Shown: positions 7,876 to 15,471 of the stretch, one piece after another
Layout of the letters: every line of letters begins with the position of its first letter
Position numbering within the stretch: the first letter of the stretch is position 1
Source of the DNA: JBOGGN01 sp050744165
GTDB taxonomy: Bacteria; Actinomycetota; Acidimicrobiia; Acidimicrobiales; Palsa-688
Direction of reading: 5' to 3'
Assembly: GCA_050744165.1 (NCBI GenBank)
Contig: JBOGGN010000175.1
Location: forward strand, 1 to 28,727
Length of the DNA: 28,727 bases
The notes under the pieces: model-generated
What the model saw: the letters and a program-made list of their open reading frames with translations, nothing else
Told to the model about the DNA's origin: nothing
Database searches by the model: none
Translations under genes and position numbers: made by a program

Positions 7876-8511
7876 TCAGGTAGCCCCCATCGTGCCATGC
7901 CGGGACCCAGAGCGGGGTGACGATTCGGTTTCTTCGCCCGGTGAGCTCCCTTTTGGCTTCGGCCGGTGGGAGCCCTCTTCGGCGATGAACACGGTCCGCC
8001 GGTAGTACGCCAGCTCCGCCACGCTCTCCCGGACGTCCTCCATGGCCCGGTGCCCACCCGCCTTCTTGGGCGCCGCCGCGTAGACCGCCGGGTGCCAGCG
8101 CCGGGCAAGCTCCTTAACGGTCGAGACATCGACACAGCGGTAATGAAGAAAGTCGTCCACTTGGGGCAGGTGGACGGCGAGGAACCGCCGGTCGGTCCCG
8201 ATCGAGTTGCCGCACAATGGCACGCTGCGCGGCTCGCGGATGTGGTGGCGAAGGAACTCCAGCGTGGCCTGGCCGGCGTCGGCCAGTGTGAGCGTGGACT
8301 CTCCAATGGCGGCCAGCAGGCCGGAGCGGGTGTGCATGGTTCGCACCACGTCGCTCATGGCAGCCACCGTCGCGGGGTCGGGCGCGATGACCAGGTCTGG
8401 GCCCTCGGCCACGATCTGAAGGTTGTCATCGGTCAGCAGCGTGGCGATCTCCACGATGGCATCCCGGGCGGGATCGAGGCCGGTCATCTCCAGGTCCATC
8501 CACGCCAGCAT
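7876..8511 (-). CDS. orn: Oligoribonuclease (DEDDh 3'-5' exoribonuclease)
   Basis: This 211-residue protein matches oligoribonuclease, which degrades 2-5 nt RNAs (including pGpG) to mononucleotides in the cytoplasm. The DEDDh residues are visible: Asp6 and Glu8 in MDLEMTGLD, the central Asp in NSIGTDRRF, and the final His/Asp in HRAMEDVRES. RCVDVSTVKELARRW is also characteristic. The last 30 residues are an extra Ser/Gly/Lys-rich tail absent from the E. coli enzyme. A TAAGGT -10-like box (minus strand, 8518-8523) is 6 nt before ATG without a ribosome site, suggesting leaderless expression. Confidence 0.95.
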   Translation of the reverse strand: MLAWMDLEMTGLDPARDAIVEIATLLTDDNLQIVAEGPDLVIAPDPATVAAMSDVVRTMHTRSGLLAAIGESTLTLADAGQATLEFLRHHIREPRSVPLCGNSIGTDRRFLAVHLPQVDDFLHYRCVDVSTVKELARRWHPAVYAAAPKKAGGHRAMEDVRESVAELAYYRRTVFIAEEGSHRPKPKGSSPGEETESSPRSGSRHGTMGAT

Positions 8512-8618
8512 CAGGCGACCTTAGCCTTGGCCCCCGCCAAGGCCGTGGGAGCCGAAGTCGTGCCGGCCGGCCGGGGGGCGGTTGGGAGATACCGAGGCGG
8601 CGAAAGTGTGGCCGCCTG

Positions 8619-8624
8619 TAGCTT
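8619..8624 (+). promoter_or_regulatory. -10 box TAGCTT before dut
   Basis: TAGCTT lies 8 nt before the ATG chosen for dUTPase, with no ribosome site between. It is identical in sequence and spacing to the box before the acyl-ACP thioesterase gene (1684-1689). This helps decide the dut start and implies a leaderless mRNA. Confidence 0.45.
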
Positions 8625-8632
8625 GTCCTCCG

Positions 8633-9070
8633 ATGCTGGAGGTGCCCCTCGTCCGCCTCGACCCGGACCTCGCGGTGCCGTCCTACGCCCGTCCCGGCGA
8701 TGCCGGTGCCGACCTCATGGCCCGGGTGGCAGTGCTGCTCCGAGCCGGCGGCGGCCGGGCCCTGGTCCCGACAGGGGTGGCCGTCGCCATCCCCGACGGC
8801 TACGCCGGCTTCGTCCTGCCCCGCAGCGGCCTGGCCCTCCGCCACGGCGTCACGCTGCTGAACACCCCCGGCCTGATCGACGCCGGCTACCGCGACGAGC
8901 TTCGGGTCCTCTTGGTCAACCTCGACCCGACCGAGGACTACCAGGTGCAGCGAGGCGACCGCATCGCCCAACTTGTGGTCCAACGGGTCGAGGAAGCCGG
9001 TTTTGTTCCCGCTGAGGCGTTGGCTGCTTCGGCGCGGGGCCTGGGCGGATTCGGCCACACCGGGCGCTAG
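8633..9070 (+). CDS. dut: dUTP diphosphatase (dUTPase)
   Basis: This 145-residue trimeric-type dUTPase hydrolyses dUTP to dUMP and PPi, keeping uracil out of DNA and feeding dTMP synthesis. All family motifs are visible: motif 1 PGDAGADL, motif 2 PRSGLAL, motif 3 NTPGLIDAGYRDE, motif 4 GDRIAQLV, and C-terminal motif 5 RGLGGFGHTG that closes over the active site. The ATG is placed from the -10 box 8 nt upstream and from family length; an upstream frame extension has no support. A glycosylase gene starts 7 nt downstream, so dut and the repair glycosylase are probably one transcript, which fits joint control of uracil and damaged bases. Confidence 0.95.
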   Translation: MLEVPLVRLDPDLAVPSYARPGDAGADLMARVAVLLRAGGGRALVPTGVAVAIPDGYAGFVLPRSGLALRHGVTLLNTPGLIDAGYRDELRVLLVNLDPTEDYQVQRGDRIAQLVVQRVEEAGFVPAEALAASARGLGGFGHTGR

Positions 9071-9077
9071 AGCCGCC

Positions 9078-9938
9078 ATGCCCGAACTGCCCGAGGTGGA
9101 GGCCCTGGCCCTGTTCTTGGCCGAGCACACCCGGGGGACGATGGTAAAGCGGGCTGACCTGGCCACGTTCTCGGCGCTCAAGACCTTCGACCCGCCCCTC
9201 GACGCCATCGTGGGCCGCACCATCGCCGGTACCCACCGCTGGGGCAAGTACCTCGGCGTCGACCTCGATGGGCTGTGGTTGATCATGCACCTCGCCCGCG
9301 GTGGCTGGGTCCACTGGCGCGACCAGGTCCCTCCCGCCCGGCCCAAGCTGGGAAAAGGGCCCCTCGCGGTGCGGGTCACGCTCGACTCCGGGGCCGGCTT
9401 CGACGTGACCGAGCAGGGCACCGAGAAGCACCTCGCCCTCTGGGTTGTGACCACCCCCGACGCGGTTGAGGGAATCGCACGCCTCGGGCCGGACCCGCTG
9501 ACGCCCGGCTTCGACGTCGAGGCCCTGCGGTCGGTCCTCCGGGGGAGGCCCGGCCACTTGAAGACCGTCCTCACCGACCAATCGGTGCTGGCGGGGGTCG
9601 GCAACGCCTACTCCGACGAGGCGCTGCACTTGGCCAAGCTCTCGCCCTACAAGCCGGCCGGAAGGCTCACCGATGCTGAGGTGGACCGGCTGCACCAGGC
9701 GCTGGTCGGCGTGCTGGGCAAGGCCGCGGCCCGCTCGACGGGGCTGCCCGCCTCGGGTCTGAAGTCTGACAAGAAGACCAACCTGCGGGTCCACGGCCGG
9801 GCCGGCCAGGTCTGCCCCGAGTGCGGCGACACCATCCGCGAGGTCTTCTACGTCACCAAGTCGTTCCAGTACTGCCCGACCTGCCAGACCGGCGGCAAGC
9901 CGCTCGCCGACCGGCGCCTGTCGCGCCTGCTCAAGTAA
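9078..9938 (+). CDS. Fpg/Nei-family DNA glycosylase/AP lyase
   Basis: This 286-residue protein begins MPELPEVE, the invariant N-terminus of formamidopyrimidine-DNA glycosylases in which Pro2 is the catalytic nucleophile and Glu3 the acid. Lys57 in HRWGKYL is the conserved beta-hairpin lysine. The helix-two-turn-helix region includes LAGVGNAYSDEAL. The C-terminus holds a zinc finger (CPECG ... YCPTC). The finger end reads YCPTCQTGGK rather than the usual PGCQR ending, and the sequence after the RTH/HRWG region resembles actinobacterial Nei-like proteins, so damage preference (8-oxoG or oxidised pyrimidines) is uncertain. It repairs oxidised bases in DNA. ATG at 9078 was chosen from the conserved N-terminus. 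Confidence 0.92.
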   Translation: MPELPEVEALALFLAEHTRGTMVKRADLATFSALKTFDPPLDAIVGRTIAGTHRWGKYLGVDLDGLWLIMHLARGGWVHWRDQVPPARPKLGKGPLAVRVTLDSGAGFDVTEQGTEKHLALWVVTTPDAVEGIARLGPDPLTPGFDVEALRSVLRGRPGHLKTVLTDQSVLAGVGNAYSDEALHLAKLSPYKPAGRLTDAEVDRLHQALVGVLGKAAARSTGLPASGLKSDKKTNLRVHGRAGQVCPECGDTIREVFYVTKSFQYCPTCQTGGKPLADRRLSRLLK

Positions 9939-9964
9939 CGGGAGGCCCGGCCGGAGGGCCCTGC

Positions 9965-9970
9965 TAGGGT
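9965..9970 (+). promoter_or_regulatory. -10 box TAGGGT for tRNA-Gly
   Basis: TAGGGT lies 11 nt before the first base of the tRNA-Gly gene, a usual distance for a tRNA promoter with a short 5' leader. No TTGACA-like -35 element stands out upstream. Confidence 0.45.
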
Positions 9971-9981
9971 TGTGCCCCGCT

Positions 9982-10054
<73 letters not shown>

Positions 10055-10116
10055 CGAGTTCGGATCGAGCAATGGTCAGGGCCGCTGGATCAGCTCATCG
10101 TGCGGACCCGTCGTCG

Positions 10117-10122
10117 TAGGCT
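10117..10122 (+). promoter_or_regulatory. -10 box TAGGCT before VOC gene
   Basis: TAGGCT lies 7 nt before the ATG of the VOC gene without an intervening ribosome site. It follows the same leaderless pattern seen before several other genes in this window. Confidence 0.4.
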
Positions 10123-10129
10123 CCAAGCG

Positions 10130-10516
10130 ATGGGCGCCACCATCGACCACGTCGGCATCCCTGCCACCGATCCCGAAGCGGCGGCCAGCTTCTTGGCCTG
10201 GGTGCTCGGCGAAGGGGTGGTGAGGGCCGACGGCCCGCCGGGCGATGGGGGCCGCGACATGTTCTCGCTGTTCCTCGACGGTTGGTCGCTCGCCTACGTG
10301 CGGGTACCGCAGCCGGCCCGGCAACACCTGGCCATCCGCGTCGGGGAGGGCACCTTCGATGCCGCCGTCGAACGCCTTACCGGGCGAGGCATTCCCTTCG
10401 GCAACGACCCCGAGAACCCGGCCAACGGTCACCGGGATGACCCGCTCGGCGGCGCCGGTCGGGCCTACTTCACCGACCCTGACGGTCACCTCTTCGAGCT
10501 GGTGGCCTCTTCCTGA
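10130..10516 (+). CDS. VOC-superfamily (glyoxalase/bleomycin-resistance-like) protein
   Basis: This 128-residue protein has two beta-alpha-beta-beta-beta modules. The first begins IDHVGIPATDPEAAASF with the usual metal-position His near the N-terminus; the second ends YFTDPDGHLFEL, the standard DPDGHxxEL motif with a second His and the metal-binding Glu. VOC proteins include lyases, dioxygenases and antibiotic-binding proteins; nothing here picks one. ATG at 10130 was chosen because of the TAGGCT box 7 nt upstream (10117-10122) and the conserved first strand. Confidence 0.82.
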   Translation: MGATIDHVGIPATDPEAAASFLAWVLGEGVVRADGPPGDGGRDMFSLFLDGWSLAYVRVPQPARQHLAIRVGEGTFDAAVERLTGRGIPFGNDPENPANGHRDDPLGGAGRAYFTDPDGHLFELVASS

Positions 10517-10535
10517 CCATTGGCCGACCGGGTGG

Positions 10536-11342
10536 TCAGGTCTCCTGGCGGAACCGGTAGATGGTGGTGACCGCCCACTTGCAGGGTGGCGGCGGGATGA
10601 TCGCCACCCGCAGATCGCCGCTCCCGGCGTCATAGTCGATGCCCTCCACCTCGAAAGTCCCACGGCAGCGGCTTTGCAGCGGGAGCGCCCCGAGCGAGGT
10701 CACCTCACCGGTCGTCGTGGTCCCGTCGAGCGGCGCCGGCAGGTCGACCTGGAGCAGCTGGCGCGCCGTGGGCCACAGATCGGTGTCCGGGTCGTCGGTG
10801 GCGAACAGCAGCCGGGAAGGGCTGACGAACGTGGCACCTTGCACGTTGCGGACCGGGTGGTCGAGGTTGACCATCCCCGCCAGGGCCACGCTGCCGCCCT
10901 TTTGGGGTGTCGCCGAGTTGAGAATGGGGGTCGGGAACATCAGGATCCGCCGCATCTCGTCCCATTCCCCGGACAACATCCACTGCCCGTCGGGGGAGAC
11001 GGCTGCGTAGGAGTTGTTCATCCGCTCATCGCCCTCCAACGGATGCTCGTACTCGTAGGCCTCGCCCTGCGGGGTGGTGACCCGGAACATCTTGGTGCCG
11101 ATGCCGGCGGGCCCCTGGTAGCAGTCGAAAACGTACCCCTGCCGTGAGTCGGGATCACCGATGTGACCCCAACCCCGGGCGCGGACCGAACGGGGGATCG
11201 ACAGGTCGCCCCGGTACACCACTTTTGACGTTCCCCCGGGAAGGCCGACGGTGGCCATCCCCTCGCCGGACAGATTCGCGAACCGGAAGGAACGATCCAC
11301 CAGCCGCCACGATCCGAGGACCATTTGCACCGACCGCATCAT
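10536..11342 (-). CDS. Hypothetical protein, possible beta-propeller-like
   Basis: This 268-residue protein starts at tandem ATG codons (MMRSVQM). No signal peptide or membrane helix is visible. The sequence is rich in beta-type segments with repeats such as YAAVSPDGQWMLSGEW, ATFVSPSRLLFATDDPD and GIDYDAGSGDLRVAI, which resemble blades of WD40/YVTN-type propellers (the SPDGxW motif). No catalytic motif is recognised. It begins 16 nt after the stop of the luciferase-like oxidoreductase on the same strand, with no promoter between, so they are likely cotranscribed. Function unknown. Confidence 0.6.
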   Translation of the reverse strand: MMRSVQMVLGSWRLVDRSFRFANLSGEGMATVGLPGGTSKVVYRGDLSIPRSVRARGWGHIGDPDSRQGYVFDCYQGPAGIGTKMFRVTTPQGEAYEYEHPLEGDERMNNSYAAVSPDGQWMLSGEWDEMRRILMFPTPILNSATPQKGGSVALAGMVNLDHPVRNVQGATFVSPSRLLFATDDPDTDLWPTARQLLQVDLPAPLDGTTTTGEVTSLGALPLQSRCRGTFEVEGIDYDAGSGDLRVAIIPPPPCKWAVTTIYRFRQET

Positions 11343-11358
11343 GCCCCGTCAGGGCAGC

Positions 11359-12129
11359 TTATGGAAGGCCCCGTCCCAGGTGCCGCACCTCGTCGACGAA
11401 CGGCGACGACACCCGCGCCACCGCCCGGTCGACCCCCAGCGGCCCCAGCCGGGCGGCGGTGCGGGCGGTGATCGACGTGGACACGGTGACCACGAACTCG
11501 GACTCCGGTGCCCACCCCGCCGCCGCCCGGGCACGCCGGGAGACGTCGAGCAGCCCGGACAGTCCCGGCCCGTCAGGCAGGTTGATGCCGTCGGCCACCC
11601 GCCCGGCAAGTTCCGCCATCTTCGGGCCAAACCCGGCGACGATCACCGGCGGTGGCGGCTCGGGGCGCAGGAACCCGCTGGCGACACCGGCGCCACCTGA
11701 CCACAGCGCCCGAAGCGTGGCGATGGTGTCGGCCACGGCCGCCCGCCGCTGCGGGTCGGAGCCGACGCTGCGCCCGAGGGCCACCTGTTCGGCTGCGTAG
11801 GGAGTGCCCGGGCCACCCCCGGCGCCGAGGCCGAGGATCAGCCGCCCACCGCTGACCTCCTGGAGGGTGGCCGCCATGACCGCCAGGGTCCCGGGGTCCC
11901 GGTTGGCGACGTTGAGGACCATCGGCCCGATGGCGAGCCGGGGGACGGTGGCCGCGACCGCCGTCAGGGTCGTCCAGCACTCGAGCACCCGGGCCTGGCG
12001 GTGCACCGATCCGGCCAGGTGGTCGTACAGCCACACGCCGTCGAACCCGGCCTCCTCGGCGGCCAACGCCCCCCGGTGGACCTGGTCCCACGTGGCACCG
12101 AAGGGATCGAAGAGCAGGTCGAAGCGCAC
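11359..12129 (-). CDS. LLM-class F420-dependent oxidoreductase
   Basis: This 256-residue luciferase-like protein has MRFDLLFDPFGATWDQV as first strand, AAEEAGFDGVWLYDH, the middle block LAIGPMVLNVANRDPGTLAVMAATLQEVSGGRLILGLGAG split over strands 3-4, and IVAGFGPKMAELAGRVADGIN near the C-terminal half. These are typical of F420-using (or FMN-using) LLM oxidoreductases. At 256 residues it is shorter than usual (about 300-340), with the last barrel part reduced. The start is GTG. It shares only family-level features with the LLM gene at 4515. The substrate is unknown. It sits in a same-strand run with the genes at 12863-12192 and 11342-10536. Confidence 0.82.
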   Translation of the reverse strand: MRFDLLFDPFGATWDQVHRGALAAEEAGFDGVWLYDHLAGSVHRQARVLECWTTLTAVAATVPRLAIGPMVLNVANRDPGTLAVMAATLQEVSGGRLILGLGAGGGPGTPYAAEQVALGRSVGSDPQRRAAVADTIATLRALWSGGAGVASGFLRPEPPPPVIVAGFGPKMAELAGRVADGINLPDGPGLSGLLDVSRRARAAAGWAPESEFVVTVSTSITARTAARLGPLGVDRAVARVSSPFVDEVRHLGRGLP

Positions 12130-12191
12130 GTCTCAGCCGCCCGTCGTCCGCCACGCCCCGGCGCCGGCGACCCCGGGCATCGCCGGGGCGG

Positions 12192-12863
12192 TCACCGGGG
12201 GTCTTCCCGGTCGAGGTTCCAATGGCGGACCACCGAGCAGGTCCAGTTGTCTTCGTCGGGCCGCTGGGTCAGCTGGAAGCGGCTGATCGTGCGCTGCCCG
12301 CCCTCGTGGTCGCCGTAAAGAAGGTTGATGCCCATGCCGCGGTGGGCCTTGAGCGAGGCCACGATCTCCTCCCACCGGGGGAAGTCGGGTTCGTTGCGGA
12401 TCGCGGCCTGCCAGAAGCTGACGTCTCCGGCCGGAACGTACAGGTCCCGGCCCTGGGGCCGGAAGCCCGCCGTGTCCGGACGGGTGATGGCCTGGCGGGA
12501 CTGCTGGAACTGGGCCGGGGTGGTCGGGCCAAGCGGCGTCGGCTCCAGCTGCCAGCCGTGGATGACGGCCAGCCCGGCACCGACGTTGCGCAGCGATATG
12601 GCCAGGTACACGTTGTGGTCGACCTTGTCGATGACCCCACCGCCGCCGGGCACGGTGGCCCAGTGGTTGTCGCCCCAGCGGATGGTTTGGGCCGGGTCGT
12701 CGGGGCGGGAGGCGAACAGTACCGGCCGGAGCCCCGCCTGCAAGGACCGCTCGGCGCTTCGGGCTGTGCGGTTGGAGGATCGCACCGACGAGAAGGTGGC
12801 CACCGCCAGGACCAACGTGCCGCCCGCGGTGGCCAGGTTGGCGATCGTGCCCCAGTCGACCAT
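12192..12863 (-). CDS. Membrane-anchored hypothetical protein
   Basis: This 223-residue protein has a single N-terminal hydrophobic helix (IANLATAGGTLVLAVATFSSV, residues about 6-25 as separate halves) followed by a basic helical stretch (SNRTARSAERSLQAGLRP). A soluble domain then contains SLRNVGAGLAVIHGWQL, a pattern often seen in small bacterial proteins with an N-terminal helix and a beta-rich domain. The predicted topology is one helix with a C-terminal domain. ATG at 12863 is preferred over GTG at 12872 because a TAGCGT -10-like box (12873-12878) abuts the GTG, while the ATG is 9 nt from it. Function unknown. Confidence 0.65.
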   Translation of the reverse strand: MVDWGTIANLATAGGTLVLAVATFSSVRSSNRTARSAERSLQAGLRPVLFASRPDDPAQTIRWGDNHWATVPGGGGVIDKVDHNVYLAISLRNVGAGLAVIHGWQLEPTPLGPTTPAQFQQSRQAITRPDTAGFRPQGRDLYVPAGDVSFWQAAIRNEPDFPRWEEIVASLKAHRGMGINLLYGDHEGGQRTISRFQLTQRPDEDNWTCSVVRHWNLDREDPR

Positions 12864-13014
12864 GGCGGCCACACGCTACCGGCGACTCTCGGTAGCGGTG
12901 GCCACGGCTCTACCGCCTCTTGGCGGTCGTCTACCGCATCGTGGATCGGCACCTCGACCACCGCGAGCGGCCCCCGGGAGAATGCGCCCTCAGCGGTGCG
13001 GGTAGAACCGTTGG

Positions 13015-13950
13015 GTGTCCACTTCACTGGCAAACCGGCCCGTCCTGACGACGTTGGATCGAGTTGGCGCCGGGGTAACGGTAGGCGCTCTCGTGGCGGC
13101 AGTGATCTCGACCGGGGCACGAAACTTGATTGAGCGTGCCCCCGCGCTGCGGGCCGACACCGGCGTCGAGGACGTGCATCAAGCGAGGGTCGAGGCCCGT
13201 CGGTTCCGGTCTCGCATGCGAGCGTTGCGCCCGCTGCTCGACCGCGCCTGGCTGGTCGAGGTCGACGCCGATCTGAAGTGGTTCGGCGACGCCCTGGGGG
13301 CGGTGCGCGACGCCGACGTGCTGTCCGCCGAGCTGGAGAAGCTGGCCGCCGGGTTGCCGGCGCTTGACTCCTACGCCGGGCGGGAATTGCTCGGCGGCTT
13401 GGTGGTCGAGCGGGAGGCGGCCCGCTCGGCGCTGGTGGCGGCGATGGAGTCCACCCGGTACCGGGACCTGGTGGACCGATTGCTCACCGCCGCCGCCGCC
13501 CCGCCCCTGCGCGACGCCCGGTCCGGCGGCGAGCCGGCGGCGCCGGTCCTGCCCTGGCTGCTGGCCAAGCGGTGGCGAGGTTTGCGACGCAACGTGGCCG
13601 CGACCAAAGCCGACCCGTCCAACGCCGCCCTCCACGAGGTTCGCAAGGAGGCCAAGAAGCTGCGGTACGCGGCCGAGATGGGCGAAGCGGTTGTCGGTGA
13701 CCCGGCGCATCGCGTGGTGAAGGCGAGCCGCCGGATCCAGCAGATCCTGGGCGAGGTTCACGACGCCGCAATTGCCGAGACGTGGTTGCGCAACCGGGCG
13801 CTGGAGCTGGACAGCCTGGCCGTGGCGGTGGCCGCGGGCGAGCTGATCGACCGGGAGCGGGCCCGCTACCTCGAAGCCCGCGGGCGCTGGCCGAAGGCGT
13901 GGAAAAAGGCCCGGCGCCAATGCCCGAAGGCGGCGCTCATCTCGTCGTAA
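13015..13950 (+). CDS. CHAD domain protein
   Basis: This 311-residue protein carries a CHAD (conserved histidine alpha-helical) domain. His55 in VEDVHQARVEARRFRSRMRA begins the first helical half, FGDALGAVRDADVL follows, and a second half has LHEVRKEAKKLRYAAE with its own conserved His, then LGEVHDAAIAETWL. CHAD domains bind inorganic polyphosphate through their His/Arg/Lys residues and are often found near polyphosphate-related enzymes or CYTH domains; no CYTH domain or polyphosphate kinase is present here. Start is GTG at 13015, 6 nt after a weak TAGAAC box. The 3' end overlaps the convergent dehydrogenase-like gene by 14 nt. Confidence 0.88.
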   Translation: MSTSLANRPVLTTLDRVGAGVTVGALVAAVISTGARNLIERAPALRADTGVEDVHQARVEARRFRSRMRALRPLLDRAWLVEVDADLKWFGDALGAVRDADVLSAELEKLAAGLPALDSYAGRELLGGLVVEREAARSALVAAMESTRYRDLVDRLLTAAAAPPLRDARSGGEPAAPVLPWLLAKRWRGLRRNVAATKADPSNAALHEVRKEAKKLRYAAEMGEAVVGDPAHRVVKASRRIQQILGEVHDAAIAETWLRNRALELDSLAVAVAAGELIDRERARYLEARGRWPKAWKKARRQCPKAALISS

Positions 13951-14806
13951 GGCCGCCAGCGGACCGATAGAGCGCCGCCACGGCCACAATGTCCTCGTCG
14001 CCGAGCCCGGAGGCCGCGGCGTCGAGGTAGCGCTGCCGGGCGCAAGCGGTCAGCGGCAACTCGCCGTCGGCCGCGACGACAGCGTCGACTGCGAGCCCGG
14101 CGTCCTTGGCGCCGAGAGATGCGGTCCACCACGGGTCCAAGGTGCCGGTGAGGATGCCTTCGAAGCGGTTCTTCAGCCCGGGGGCGACCAGCGAGCTCGG
14201 CCCGAGAAGCCCTCGGACCTGGTCGTCGGTCAGGCCCGCTGATCGGCAGACCGTGACCGACTCGGCCACCGCCACGATGCCGTCCAGCAGCAAGAGGTTG
14301 AGCGCCAACTTGGCGGTGCTGGCCTGCGTGGGCTTGTCAAAACGGTGAACGACGGCGGCGAGCGATCCCAGCACCGGATCGAGGAGGGCGGCCACCTCGG
14401 GTGTGCCGCCGACCAGGTATCCAGCGTCGCCCCCGGCCACCGCGGCGGGGCTCCCGAGGATGGGCATGGCGGCGAAGCGCGGGAACTCTTGATCGAGGCG
14501 CCGGCTGAGGGCCGGCGAGATGGTCGACGAGTCGGCGTACACCGCGCCATCACCGATCGACTGGCGGACCCCGCCGTCGCCGAGTGCGGTGGCCGCCACC
14601 GCAGGGTCATCAGCCAGGCAGGTAATTACTACCTCGGCGCCGACCGAGGCGGCGGCGACAGAGTCCGCCTCCCGGGCGCCCCGGGCCACGAGATCGCCTG
14701 CCCGCCCGGCGGTGCGATTCCAGATGGTCACCTCGTGGCCCCCGTCCAGCAAGCGCCCGGCCACCGCGTGGCCCATCCGGCCCATGCCCAAAACCGCAAT
14801 CCGCAT
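13937..14806 (-). CDS. 3-hydroxyisobutyrate-dehydrogenase-like NAD(P)-dependent oxidoreductase
   Basis: This 289-residue protein has an N-terminal Rossmann fold with GMGRMG (residues 7-12) and IWNRT for cofactor binding, then VITCLADDPAV, a VYADSSTISPAL segment matching the substrate-binding DxST motif, and the helical C-terminal domain with AKLALNLLLLDGIVAVAES, where the Lys and Asn match catalytic positions of beta-hydroxyacid dehydrogenases. PILGSPAAVAGGDAGYLVGG fits the glyoxylate-reductase/HIBADH group, which also includes imine reductases. The ATG at 14806 is supported by AAAGGAG upstream; the frame continues 24 codons further, but without a ribosome site. Confidence 0.87.
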   Translation of the reverse strand: MRIAVLGMGRMGHAVAGRLLDGGHEVTIWNRTAGRAGDLVARGAREADSVAAASVGAEVVITCLADDPAVAATALGDGGVRQSIGDGAVYADSSTISPALSRRLDQEFPRFAAMPILGSPAAVAGGDAGYLVGGTPEVAALLDPVLGSLAAVVHRFDKPTQASTAKLALNLLLLDGIVAVAESVTVCRSAGLTDDQVRGLLGPSSLVAPGLKNRFEGILTGTLDPWWTASLGAKDAGLAVDAVVAADGELPLTACARQRYLDAAASGLGDEDIVAVAALYRSAGGLTTR

Positions 14807-14942
14807 GGAGAAGCTCCTTTTCGATCGGCTGCGTTTTTCCAACGCCGCTTGTACCCGACGGCGCCCGAGGCGCACCATCGCAGGCGGCGCGGCGCCGCCA
14901 AACGCTCCACGTGGCGACTCCGACCCGAGGTCTGCTTGGCTC

Positions 14943-14948
14943 TAGGGT
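14943..14948 (+). promoter_or_regulatory. -10 box TAGGGT before the membrane-protein/SIP pair
   Basis: TAGGGT is identical to the box before tRNA-Gly and lies about 32 nt before the ATG at 14981. The gene also has an AAGGAGG ribosome site, so here the mRNA would have a normal leader. Confidence 0.35.
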
Positions 14949-14980
14949 GAGCCCAAGACCCCGGGCATCAAGGAGGCGCC

Positions 14981-15406
14981 ATGGCCAATTCGCCCAACCC
15001 CACGACGGTAAAGGCGACGGCGGCACTGGCCGGCGTCATTTCTCTGCTGGTCCTGATCCAGGCGGTCACCGGGGGCCTGGTAGCCCGGGAGAGCAACCGG
15101 AAGGGCGTCGTGAATGGCCACAGCGGGATCGCGTACCTGGTGGCGGTGCTGGCTGTCGGCCTGGTGGTGGTCGCCGTCGCGATGTGGCGAGACCGAGCCG
15201 GCTACCAGGTGGTGATCGGCGAGTCGGTGGCGTTGTTGGTATGCGTCATCATCCAGATCGGCATTGGCATGAAGATCGGGAATCTCCCGGTCAAGGGCGG
15301 GGACCACCCGGGCCTGCTGGCGATCCACATCCCCTTGGCGCTGATCATCTTCGGGCTGACACTGCATTTGCAGACCTACGTCACCAACCTGAGGCGCCAG
15401 GCCTGA
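14981..15406 (+). CDS. Small four-helix membrane protein, possible b-type cytochrome-like
   Basis: This 141-residue integral membrane protein has four predicted helices: about residues 12-34, 47-68, 76-94 and 113-135. Histidines sit near helix ends and inside the fourth helix (NGHSGIAYL, DHPGLLAIHIPLALIIFGLTLHLQ when read in two parts), a layout compatible with haem ligation as in small b-type cytochromes or COX15-like proteins. That assignment is inference. The start is supported by AAGGAGG 4 nt before ATG. It precedes a flavin reductase-like gene by at most 65 nt, so an electron-transfer partnership is possible. Confidence 0.7.
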   Translation: MANSPNPTTVKATAALAGVISLLVLIQAVTGGLVARESNRKGVVNGHSGIAYLVAVLAVGLVVVAVAMWRDRAGYQVVIGESVALLVCVIIQIGIGMKIGNLPVKGGDHPGLLAIHIPLALIIFGLTLHLQTYVTNLRRQA

Positions 15407-15471
15407 GCTCCGAGGAACCGGCGGCCGGTGCCGGCGGCGCGCCTGCGGCCGAGGTCGGCCGGGTTCGCCGG

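Noticed and set aside
8426..9604. Long minus-strand frame opposite dut and the glycosylase gene
   Set aside because: Both plus-strand genes carry complete family motifs; the opposite frame has Pro/Arg/Ser-rich composition typical of shadows.
14911..15471. Upstream extension of the SIP-type gene through the membrane-protein gene
   Set aside because: The extension overlaps a well-supported membrane protein with a ribosome site and has Gly/Arg/Pro-rich shadow composition.
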